From Dendrolimus kikuchii (taxonomy: Eukaryota > Arthropoda > Insecta > Lepidoptera > Lasiocampidae), in the NCBI GenBank assembly GCA_019925095.2, contig CM034389.1, positions 17,037,435-17,101,434 on the forward strand: a stretch of 64,000 nucleotides of DNA. Direction: 5' to 3'. Shown here in pieces: positions 35,201 to 47,900 of the stretch; the stretch's first letter is position 1; each line of letters starts with the position of its first letter. The position numbers and the translations under genes are program-made. The notes beneath the pieces were generated by a model. It saw only the letters and a program-made list of their open reading frames with translations. It was not told the origin of the DNA and did not search any database.

Positions 35201-38200
35201 TTTTATTATAACAGACTCGGTGACAATATTTCGACCCTCGCCGTCTCCGCCTCCGTTTAGTGGAACACCATCACACCTCACCATCAACAAAAATGACTCT
35301 CTTGCCGAGAGAGTTCGAAAGGTAAGTATAGTATGTAATAATAAAACTTTCAACCTAACCTAAAAATAGTCATTTTATATCATCATAAATTAAATATAAA
35401 AAATATAAATTAAATATATATATTCAATAATAGAGAAGATAATAATCATATACAAATCATTCTAGAGTTAAATCTTGATGCGTCCGCATCGAAACTCCTG
35501 GTCCACTTTCCTACTTTTTCTTTCCCACTTTCCGGTATAAAATGTGTCCTATATTTTTGTCCCTGTTGTTGGAAGTGTAGGTATATATTTACTGAACTTA
35601 GTCATAAAAGGTTCAATGATATTATAATTGATAACAGAATGATGATGTTGACACGATTTTGACATCGTGTTAATCATGCATAAGGTTCTGTAAGATTTAT
35701 GCAAGAATAATAACAAAATATTAATTAATATTTGATACATTCACTTAAATTCTGATATGTATTATATTTACTACTTAATTATTGCAACAAACTCCGACCT
35801 TGTTGATTAATAATAACAAAGAAATAAATATATTGCCAAGAACGTGTAAAAGGAACAAACAAACAGACAGATAAAGTTACTTATACAATTATACATACTA
35901 GGCATTATGATTATAATAATAATAATAGCTGGTTTCTTTTTCAAATAGTTCTGTTTTTATAAATAAAATATAAAACGATGATTTTAGAGATATTTTTAAT
36001 ATTTTTTCTTAAAATAATAATAGCTTGACATTAAAATTATTATATTATTAAAAATTATTATATATAGAGTTTACCCCGCGGCTACGCCGCGGGTCAACCT
36101 TTAGTGCGTGCTTCTTGTTTAATGAGCAGGAGTTGTTAATACAGGTTACATTGTACTTAATTTTTATGTTAGTGATATTTGCACTCGGAAGTTGAATTTC
36201 ATTTTATATCGCAAACTATCCCGTCTCCGGGCATGAAAAGTATTTATGTCCATTATCGGTATTAAAACTACATTTAAACAAAATTACAGTAAAACCGATC
36301 CTTTCCTAGTATTTTCCATGAAAACTTAACGGAAAGACATATCGAGTTACTATCGCATTTTTTATAGATGATGAATGTTTATATCTATAAACTTGAGAAA
36401 TGATTGGTCTTATCCAAACTTTCAACCTTTATTTCAAACCGTCCTAGCTATATTTATTTATCCCCCGTCTATGAAAACTACATAAATGACAAAAAGGACA
36501 AAAAGAACAAAGCGGACAAATTGGACAACTCGGACAATTCGAACATCTCGGAGAAATTGGACAAATCGAACAATTCGGACAAATCGGACAAATCGGACAA
36601 CTCGGACAAATTGGACAACTCGGATAACTCGGACAAATTGGACAACTCGGATAACTCGGACAACTCGGACAATTCGGACAAATTGGAAAAATCGGACAAC
36701 TCTGACAAATCGGACAACTCTGACAAATCGGACAACTCGGACAAATCGAACAACTCGGACAATTCGGACATCTCGAAAAAATTGGACAACTCGGACAAAT
36801 TAGCAACTCGGACAATTCGGACATCTCGGACAAATTGGACAAATCGGACAACTCGTACAAATCAGACAACTCTGACAAATCGGACAACTCTGACAACTTG
36901 GACAACTCGGACAAATCACACAACTCGGACAAATTGGACAAATCGGATAACTCAGACAAATCGGACAACTCTGACAAATCTGACAACTCTGACAACTCGG
37001 ACAAATTGGACAACTCGGACAACTCGGACAATTCGGACATCTCGGTCAAATCGGACAAATCAAACAAATCGGACAAATTGGACAACTCGGACAATTCGGA
37101 CATCTCGGACAATTCGGACATCTCGGACAAATGGGACAACTCGGACAAATTGGACAACTCGGACAATTCGGACATCTCGGACAAATTGGACATCTCGGAC
37201 AAATTGGACAAATCGGACAACTTAGACAATTCGAACATCTCGGACAAATTGGACAACTCGGACAAATTGGACAAATCGGACAACTCTGACAAATCGGACA
37301 ACTCGGACAAATTGGACAAATCGGACAACTCGGACAACTCGGACAAATTGGACAAATCGGACAACTCGGACAAATCGGCAACTCGGACATAAAGGACAAA
37401 TCGGACAAAAAAAACAAATCGGACAAATCGGATAACTCGGACATATCGGACAAAAAGGACAAAGATGACCAAAATGACGAAAATGGAAAATCACGAAAAA
37501 CCTATCCCACTTTTTGGGATAACCTTTATATAAATCTATCCCATTATCCGGGATAAAAGATATCCCTTGTCCACCCTCGGTATTAAAATTACATGTATAC
37601 CGAATTTCAACTAAATCGGTCCAATACTTTTCCCCTAAAAGCATAACAAACAGAAAGACAACTATATTTTTATCCCGGAAACTATCCCATTTTTCGGGAT
37701 AAAAAGTATCCTATGTTCATTCTCGGCATCGAAAATATATATATACTGAGTTTCAGCCAAATCGGTTTACTTTCGCATTTATAATATTAATAGGGATTAT
37801 GGAGATAATATAATTAAAATTATATACCGAACTAGAGTTTATCCCGCGGCTGCGCCGCGGGTCAACCTCTAGTGCGTATCTCTTGTTTAAAAAGCAAGTG
37901 GTACAGGTTACATTATATTAAATTTGTATGTATTTGCCCCCGAAAGATTGACTTCATTTTATATCGCAAACTATACCACACCCGTCTATATGTAAACTAC
38001 ATAAATGACAAAACTTGACAAAAATGACAAAATAGATAACATGGTCCAAGTCGACCAACTGGACCCAGTGGATCCAGTGGACAAAGTGGACCCAACTGGT
38101 CTAGTGGACCCAGTGGTCAAAGTGGACCCAGTGGGCCCAGTGGACCCAGTTGACCTAGTAGGCTAAGTGTTCCAAATGGACCCAGTGGACCCAGTGGACC

Positions 38201-40960
38201 CAGTGGACCCAGTGGACCCAGTGGACCCAGTGGACCCAGTGGACCCAGTGGACCCAGTGGACCCAGTGGACCCAGTGGACCCAGTGGACCCAGTGGACCC
38301 AGTGGACCCAGTGGACCCAGTGGACCCAGTGGACCCAGTGGACCCAGTGGACCCAGTGGACCCAGTGGACCCAGTGGACCCAGTGGACCCAGTGGACCCA
38401 GTGGACCCAGTGGACCCAGTGGACCCAGTGGACCCAGTGGACCCAGTGGACCCAGTGGACCCAGTGGACCCAGTGGACCCAGTGGACCCAGTGGACCCAG
38501 TGGACCCAGTGGACCCAGTGGACCCAGTGGACCCAGTGGACCCAGTGGACCCAGTGGACCCAGTGGACCCAGTGGACCCAGTGGACCCAGTGGACCCAGT
38601 GGACCCAGTGGACCCAGTGGACCCAGTGGACCCAGTGGACCCAGTGGACCCAGTGGACCCAGTGGACCCAGTGGACCCAGTGGACCCAGTGGACCCAGTG
38701 GACCCAGTGGACGAAATGGACAAAATCATAAAATTGTCCTAGTTTCCGGGATAAACTTTACATAAATCTATCCCAAAATGTATCCCATTATCCGGGATAA
38801 AAAGTATCCCTTGGCCACCCTCGGTATTCAAATTACATATGTACCGAGTATCAGCCAAATCGGTCCAATAGTCTTTCCATAAAAGGATAACAAACAGAGA
38901 GACAAATATACTTTTATCCCGGAAACTATCCCATTTTCCGGGATAAAAAGTATCCTATGTTCATTCTCGGCATGAGTTTCAGCCAAATCGGTCCAGTAGT
39001 TTTTATGTGAAAACGGAACAGACAGACAGACAGACAGAGTTACTTTCGCATTTATAATATTACTAGAGTTTACCCCGCGGCTCCGCCGCGCGTCATACTC
39101 TAGTGCGTACCTCTTGTTTTAAGAGTAGGCGTTAATACAGGATATATTGTATTGTATTTTTATGTTGGTGTTATTTGCCCTCGAAAGATTTACTTCATTT
39201 TATATCGCAAACTATCCCATCTACCGGGATGAATAGTATCTATGTCCATTTTCGGTATTCAGACAGACAGATAGAGTGAAAGTCGCATTTTTTTAAAGAT
39301 TATGAATTTTTATATCTATAAACTTGATAAATGATTGGTCCCCCGTACAAAATTTAATACTTTATTTCAACCCGTTCTAGTTTTATTTATATAACTAAAT
39401 ATTGTGTAAACTACACAAACGACCAAAACTACCAAACGTACTAAAACTACCGAAACTACCAAATTACCAACCAAAACTACCAAATCCACCAACTAAAACT
39501 ACCACAACTACCTAAACTGCCACAACTATCAAAACTACCAAAACTACCACAACTATCAAAACTACCAAAACTACCACAACTACCAAAACTACCACAACTA
39601 TCAAAACTACTGCAACTACCAAAACTACCACAACTATCAAAACTACCAAAACTACCACAACTATCAAAACTACCAAAACTACCAAAATTACCACAACTAT
39701 CAAAAATACCAAAACTACCACAACTATCAAAACTACCAAAACTACCACAACTACCAAAACTAACACAACTACCAAAACTACCACAACTACAAAAACTACC
39801 AAGACTACCACAACTCTCAAAACTACCACAACTATCAGAACTACCAAAACTACCACAACTATCAAAACTACCACAACTATAAAAACTACCAAAACTACCA
39901 CAACTATCAAAACTACCAAAACTATCAAAACTACCACAACTATCAAAACTACCACAAATACCAAAACTACCACAACTATCAAAACTACCACAACTATCAA
40001 AACTACCACAACTATCAAAACTACCACAACTATCAAAACTACCAAAACTACCACAACTATCAAAACTACCAAAACTACCACAACTATCAAAACTACCAAA
40101 ACTACCACAACTATCAAAACTACCAAAACTACCACAACTACCAAAACTACCACAACTACCAAAACTACCACAACTATCAAAACTACCGCAACTACCAAAA
40201 CAACCGAATATACCAAATCGACCAACCAAAACTACCAAATCTACAAACCAAAACTACCACAAATATCAAAACTACCACAACTACCAAAATAACCAAATGT
40301 ACCAACCAAATTACCATAACTATCAAATCTACAAACCAAAACTACCACAACTACCTAAACTACCACAATTACTAAATCTACCAATCAAAACTACCACAAC
40401 TACCAAATCTATCGAAACTCCCAAATCTACAAAACAAAACTACCACAACTACCAAAACTACTACAGCTACCAAAACTATCACGACTACCAAAACAACCGA
40501 AACTACCAAAACTACCAGCATAAAATACCGAAAATAGCAAAACTACCAACCAAAACTACCACAACTACCAAAACAACTAAACTAAACAAAACTACCTAAA
40601 CGACCAAATTGACCAAAATAAACAAAATGACGAAAATGGTCAACCACAAATAAAAAACCTATCCTAGTTTCCGGGATAAACTTTACATAAATCTATCCCA
40701 AAATCTATCCCGGTATCCGGGATGAAAAGTATCCCTTGGCCACCCTCGGTATTCAAATTACATATGTACCGAGTATCAGCTAAATCGGTCCAATAGTCTT
40801 TCCATAAAAGGATAACAAACAGAGAGACAAATATACTTTTATCCCGGAAACTATCCCATTTTCCGAGATAAAAAGTATCCTATGTTCATTCTCGGCATCG
40901 AAAATATATATATACTGAGTTTCAGCCAAATCGGTCCAGTAGTTTTTACGTGAAAACGGA

Positions 40961-41041
<81 letters not shown>

Positions 41042-44000
41042 GTTACTTTCGCATTTATAATATTAATAGGGATAATAATATAATAGGGATGAGACATAAT
41101 TCACTTTTTCTGTGTTGCGTTTAGTGGATGGGTCATTTCTGTTTTTCAATTTAGATTAATCAACCAAAGTGTTGCATATAAACATGAACTTGAATCACTC
41201 AATGTCATTGAATACAGTCGTGACTAAAAGGACACAAACACGAAGGTGTTCGTTTCGTGTCTTTCAATCAAATTGATTCAATTTGCTTGACCCATCTAAT
41301 ATCAGCATTAGTTTTCAGACTAGGTCAACCTTTATCTTCGAGACCTCTATAAATAGGTCTATTCATAAAGCACATAAACAATTTTCAAATAACTGGGTAT
41401 ATATAACAACTGTAAGTTTCAAATCTGTTACGGGGAAACTATAGTATATTCCCTCACCTTGAATACTATTATAGAAAATGCGTGAAGATTAAGTGGGTCG
41501 AACTAATAGCGAATGTCTGGTGGGTCTGCTTAGGATGCGCCGCCCAAAATAAACATAAAAGGTCGCCATCAACTAAGAGTTTGGCAATGCGCATGGCATT
41601 ATAATTAATTGAGGAAGCAATCTATTATTAACATAGCATTTCACTTGCATTATCTACGCGTATATTATTATATCAACGCATAATATAATCCACGTGAACA
41701 TTTTCATCCAGTGACTGATATTTTATTTGTAGTATTGTATAATAGAATGTAAGGAACCCGGGGAAATACCGTTCTCCTATTGCGCCTGTTCCACCTGCGT
41801 TAGTGTTAATATCTATGTCCAAATGCGCATTACCTTTATCGTTAAAAAATAGCTCGTTAACGATTAGCTACATTAGTGTAAGTATTCTTATATAATTATA
41901 TGAATTATCGATTAATTTTTAACGTTACTTACCATGGCGCAACTCAAATAATGCATTAAAATATTAGCTACTACATATATTTGCCTAATGTCTTTATTAG
42001 TGCGTTAGTTAAAGCATTACTACGCAGGTGTATAAGGGGCAGGGGCATAAGGAATAATAGATTTTTACACGAGAGCTTTAAGTGACTTATTTAGCCATGA
42101 GATGGCTTGGCGCACGAGCGTAGCGAGGATGCTAATAGTTCGAGTGCCTAAATAGGCCTTTCACCCGAGGTTAGCAGTGTTAAAACCTTGGCTGGAAGGC
42201 CTATTTTTCATTTAGAATGTGAGGAAAGTACATAAAAACTGATACGTTAAACAAACAACTACTTCTCTAATGAAATCAGGCATTAAATCCACGTCTAAAT
42301 CAACTCATTCAACTCATTTAATATGTCAAATATAAGACGTCAAGTTATTTTTTCTTTGGCATTCTACCAGCCAGTATTTTTTTGTCACTGGTGATAATAA
42401 GTATTTAGCTCAAATTGATGTAAATTAAATAATAATTTAGTAAAAAACAATTTATAAGTACAAAATGGTGTTACAAAATTGTTGACAATTTTTATTACAA
42501 TTTAAGCCGCGGCTTAACAGTGGTTGTAAAGAAGTTACGACATAAGTCGCATGTATTATCTATAGTTTGCATAGTTTTTAATTTTTTGAACGTTATTCAA
42601 ATTAATTTTTTCACAACAGGGAAAATCGTTTCCCAGGGATGAAAAGTACTGTTTTCATCCCTGTGATCAGGCAACTCCAAGCGTACTTTCAGATTACGAG
42701 AAATTAAAAATTAAAAATCGTTGTAATATCTATATTTATACTACTATTTGAAATGTTTAGCTCTGTCTGCAAATTTAATTTTATGTGAAATTTCTTGTGA
42801 TAAATATTCGTCTTGTGGCTCACTGACCCAAACTATTTTTTTTGTGTCTGTTGGTATGTTGTTCAATCAAGAACAGCTTAACTGATCTCGATGAAAACTA
42901 AAATATAGTAAAAACATATGGTAACAAACAATTACGATATAGTATTAGCGGCCGTCCACGAGCTCGTTTGCGTTTGAAAATTCGTAATATGTACCGACGC
43001 CCGACGTATGTTCTTACCTTTCTGCTTGCCTTCGGGTCGCCCACTCGGCTATATAGATATCAGGCAGGAAAATCCTGAGAGCCGGCGTCACTGAAGGTTA
43101 TTTCCATGTTATGTTGCAAATTTTCAAGACAAACACAAACGAGTTCACGGGCAGCTGCTAGTAATTAACAATCTATACTAGTATTATAAAGAGGTAAAGT
43201 TTGTGAGTTTAGGACGTTGTAGAGGGTAATCTCTGGATCTACTAAACCGATTTTAAAATTTCTTTGACTATTAGAAAGCTACATTAACAGGGAGTGTCAT
43301 AGGCTGTATATAACATGACGCTATATACTACGGGACCGGGACAGAGCGTGGGTGAAACCGCGCCGGGCCGCTAGTTGTGTATAAATACATAATAGACTTA
43401 TCATTCACTTTTTCATTGTGTCCTATTATTTTCAGATGCAATTATTGAAATCCCAGAATAGTTTTGAAAAAGAATCCAGTTTAGATAAAGAGAGAGATAG
43501 AAGAAGTATATCAAAAGGTAAAGAAGAAGAAAAGAATTCCAAACCTAAGGAAGATAGGGCCTTGGCCAAAGATGACGTTAATTTTTTAATGCAGGTAAAC
43601 AATTCTAAAAACTCCACACCATATTTAAGGTTAATAAAGATCGGGTTTCTATACCTCGGTATCCATTCTCTTGTCTTATTATTGGTAAGAATTAGACATG
43701 ATATAGAGGTAATGACAATAAGTTAGTAAGACATTTAAGTACTGATATAGTTTATGAATTTTGCATCGCCACCCATTTTCTAAATACTGAGAGGATGAAA
43801 CTTCACGCAAGCTCGTTATCACTTACAATATCAAATTTATTGTAGTCATTGTTCCTGTTTAATAATGAAATATCGCGTCTTATTTTAGGTGAAAAGTTCC
43901 CGTAACGCATCATCAAAATCAAAACCCCCAATAAAAGGTGGTCCGTCCAAAGACAAAGAAGAATCTGATGACGATGCTAGTACAGTTGGAACTGTTACTA

Positions 44001-44878
44001 CTGAAACAACGCTCGTTGACGTTAATGTTAAAGAATATCAGGTAGGTGTTGATATTTTGAAAGAACGTAACATGTTCTAAACTAGCTACAAGTATCACTT
44101 GCGTTGTTATTACTGGGTTATATAAAATACTAGAGTTTACCCCGCGGCCATGCCGCGGGTTAAGCCCTGGTGCGTGCCTCTTGTTTAAAGAGCATGCGTT
44201 AATACAGGTTACATTGTACTAAATTTTTATGTCAGTGTTACTTGCCGCCGGAAGATTCACTTCATTTTATATCGCAAACTATTCCATCTGCCAGGATGAA
44301 AAGTATCATGTCCGTTTTCGGTATTAAAACTACATTTATACAAAATTACAGCAAAACCGATCCAGTACTCCTAGTAGTTTTTCCGTGAAAGCTTAACAGA
44401 TAGACAGATCGAGTTACTATCACATATTTTTTATGGATGAAGAATTGTTATAATTTTGTAGATATAAAATTCATCATCATCATTATCGTTAAGTTTATAC
44501 TTGAGAAATTATTGGTCTCCCATACAAACTTTCGTCTCCTATTTGAACCCGAAACTTCTAGTTTTATTTTTGCTATAAAAAGTAGTAGCCTGTGTGTCAA
44601 GTCCTGTCTGTCTATCTGTAAAGTATATAAATGACAAAAATCACAAAAGACAAATCCTACCCTACTTTCAATCTAATCTATCCCTTTTTCCGGGATGAAA
44701 AATATCCTATATCCATCCTATTGAACTTATGTATCTAACTATATATGTATCGAATATCAGCTAAATCTGTCCAATAATTTTCCATAAAAGCAAACAGCCA
44801 AACAGAAAGATATACTTTTATCCCAGAAACTACCCCATTTTTCGGGATAAAAGTATCCTATCACCATCCTCGGCTTTG

Positions 44879-44917
<39 letters not shown>

Positions 44918-47900
44918 TTACGGGTAATGCTAGAAGGTGAGGTAAGCTTAAGTTTACCCTAGTTTAACTAGAATTACCCAAGCCTTTTGGGTAAAGACCG
45001 AAAATATATAATATAATAATAATAGCAGCCCATAAATGTCCCACTGCTGGGCTCGGGCCTCCCACTATAGGGGGGAAAATATAAACAACATTAATTTGTA
45101 TTCAGCGATTAGCAGTATACTAGGTCTAGGTCTAGACCCTATACCTATATAGCTAGCTGTACCAGGAAACTTAAGTTTACTTAACCTTCTAGCACTACCC
45201 GTAACATATATAGAGTTTCAGTTTTTTTTTATTTTATTTTTTTTATTGCAGGAGTTCAGCAGACAGGCAGACGGCCCACTTGGTGGAAAGCGGTTACCAT
45301 CGCCTATAGACTTTTGCAACACCAAAGGTGCTACAAATGCGCTGCTGCTCTCTTAAAAGAGACTGGAACCTGGTCACTAATGCCGGAACACAACACAAGG
45401 TTGTTATGGCGGCATACTCTAGACCAGGGGTGGTCGCCATCCAGTCGAGCAAATACTCTACCACTTAGCTGTGGGTTGTTTAGTCGCCTCTTACGGCAGG
45501 CCGCCGGGCCGCAGGAAATTGTATTCTTTCTCCGTTCCTGCACGGATATCAAATTGTTCCAGTGATTTTTCCGTGAAATCATAATAGTAAAAGTTACTTT
45601 CGCATTTATAATATGTGCTTTAAAACGGGCTATGTAATATAATAATATTTTTTCAGTTAATGATGGTTGTTTCATAAAAAAAACAAACATACCTACTCTT
45701 AAATCAATTTAATACCAAATTGTAGACGAACGTGACGATATTTACAGATCGAAAATAAGCATGAGGTTGTTATTGAGTAAAATATCCGATTCATGCAGAA
45801 TACACATTCAAAAATAACACCAGCAAAGTCCGTATTTAAAATTTGTACTTGCTATATTTTATAAATAATAAATGTTAATTTCAGGAACAAATAGACAGTT
45901 TAAAACAGGAAGTGGATACTCTAAGGAAGCGTTGTGAACGAGTGGAAAAAGAGAAGAGCGATATATTGTTACGAAGATTGGCAAATATAGATACAGCTAA
46001 TAAGTACACTACTGGAAGATCCTCAGAAGTCCTTAAATTACAGCAGAAAGTCAACGAACTTACTTCGCAAAACGAAGATTTAAGGGACGAAAAGAAACAT
46101 CTTGCTCTCAGAATAAAGGAATTTGAAGCTGAAATTGAGGTATCAGTTCATTTTACAAAATAATAACTGATAATGTGTCAATTGATAAAATACAATTATT
46201 AAATAACAATTATAAAATAAAAAAAACATCCTTATTTATTTTTTCAAATATAAATAACAACCCAGAGACATGCCCCTAACTGATTGTGCCTATTCAAAAA
46301 ATGGGGCGGCATACCCGCAACACTTGTTTAAAGCAGACTGTATATTGTTGATAATTATCATTACAAAAAATATCATATCAGGACACCTTCCCATCTAGAT
46401 TGTAATCTAGATGGTAAGGTGTCCTTACAATATTTCCTTCTCGGAAAAGTGAAATTAAGACTGATTTTAAGCAGTAAATTGCACAATAGTTGCTATGATT
46501 GCCTTACATCGACACATTGCGGGTGCTATCCCACTTGTAACAAAATATCTTTACGACTTTCAAGTAGCTGACTTTCAAATATATATTGTATCTATTATTT
46601 ATATTTGTTACAGTCCCACAAATCCATAATGCATAGATTTTGCAAGTGTAGAAGTTTTTAAATAAAAAATATTATTCAAACAAGCGAGTGATTTATACGT
46701 AAACGTGATTGAATTTTAGTGTCGACCATCAGCAGAAACTCAAACCCGACAAATTGAGCAGCTAAGAGCTAAACTACTGGCAGCTGAAACGTTATGCGAA
46801 GAGCTGATGGACGAAAACGAAGATATGAAAAAGGAGCTCCGAGATCTGGAGGAGGAAATTGAGGAGATGCAAGACAATTTTAGGTAAATTCCTAAATGGT
46901 GCAGTACGATATTTAATATTATGACGAACAAATACACATATGTTAAGGTGGTATATTGCACACGAAATATTGTTTGGAGACAAAACAAGTTTTTAAAAGC
47001 GCTAAATTCAAATGTTGCCATATGAGTTCGAATGAATTTTGTATTTGAATTAATAATCTTAATTACATGTTGCTGGGTGGATTTATTAAAACACAATATC
47101 CATAAAAATATGTCATAAAATCTTAAAACATAGGTACTTACTTCAAGACGCTTTTATATTTCGGGATGCAGATATATATTTCTTTTTTATTAAATGAATT
47201 AATTTAGTTATCAATAGAACAGACGCAAACTTCACGGCTATTTTTTGTCATTTCGACTAAGACAGACAATAGTAGGGGACAACAACAACTTCATTAGATT
47301 CATTTAAAGTTTCTCGTTAACAATGTTGTTCCATGTAAAAGAACTAAATATTTCTTCTCCTTTCAGAGAGGACCAAGCAGACGAATATTCGTCTTTACGA
47401 AGGGAATTGGAGCAGACCATTAAAAATTGTAGGGTTTTGTCATTTAAACTAAAAAAGACTGAAAGAAAAAATGAACAGTTAGAGCAGGAGAAAGCTGAAC
47501 ATGAAAAAAAGCTTTTAGAGGTAAATTTACAACTTAAAGAAAGAGAAGGACGCGTATTAGTATTTCTTAAAACAAATAATAATACGCTCATTATGCAAAT
47601 AGGTATTGCATTTATTGACCAATATAATGTCTCTTCTTCTAGAATAAAAAGTTATTTTAGTAGTAAGTAATCAATGATAGAAACTAAAATTCATTATTTA
47701 ATATTGACTTTCCTGACCTCTAGCATAAAAAATCATCCTAAAATAATGGAGTAACATTCACTATTTTGTATAAGTGCACAATGTTCTTATAAATGTTTAA
47801 ACACAATATCCACAGATAGTTGGTGGACAAGAGGGGTTGCAAAGAGAGAATCGTATTAAAGAGTTGGAGCAGGAAGTAGCACGGTCTACTGAAGTAGCAT

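Larger units (their letters stand above)
39063..41072 (-). mobile_element. Helitron copy C with internal 9-bp array
   Basis: The left edge is CTAG preceded by A (39062) and the right edge is GGGA followed by T (41073), a textbook insertion between A and T. A hairpin close to CCCGCGGC/GCCGCGCG lies 11 bases inside the 3' end. The interior holds array C and, near its 5' end, a (GACA)n tract. Confidence 0.82.
37832..41089 (-). mobile_element. Helitron copy B, interrupted by copy C
   Basis: The element has CTAG at 37832-37835 and the palindrome CCCGCGGCTGCGCCGCGGG near the same end. Its 5' part stops at 39062, where copy C begins, and seems to resume at 41073-41089 with ATAATAGGGA. The interior carries array B. 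The split is an inference from the matching ends. Confidence 0.7.
44130..45614 (-). mobile_element. Helitron copy D without minisatellite, with two nested insertions
   Basis: CTAG at 44130 is preceded by A, followed by a hairpin like CCCGCGGCC/GCCGCGGG. The right end is truncated after the CGCATTTATAATAT block. At the site where copies A-C carry 9-bp arrays it reads only AAATGACAAAAATCACAAAA (44627-44650). Elements at 44915 and 45222 are inserted in it. Confidence 0.75.

Noticed and set aside
36404..37472. Long open frames (up to 342 codons) with Asp/Lys/Ser or Leu/Ser/Glu repeats
   Set aside because: They are produced by the stop-free 9-bp array on both strands and lie inside a Helitron; there is no start context, splice context or family.
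38163..38742. Open frames reading (DPV)n and (GST)n
   Set aside because: They are artefacts of the perfect 9-bp array; both strands are open for the same trivial reason.
39477..40238. Open frames rich in Gly/Ser/Cys or Val on the minus strand
   Set aside because: They arise from the ACCAAAACT array; no gene-like feature.
36486..40640. CRISPR array
   Set aside because: The units are contiguous 9-mers without spacers, and the DNA is from an animal genome.
40780..41097. Open frame with Cys-Leu-Ser-Val repeats
   Set aside because: It is the translation of the (GACA)n microsatellite.
46380..46425. microRNA precursor
   Set aside because: The hairpin is too short, with a two-base centre and no proper loop.
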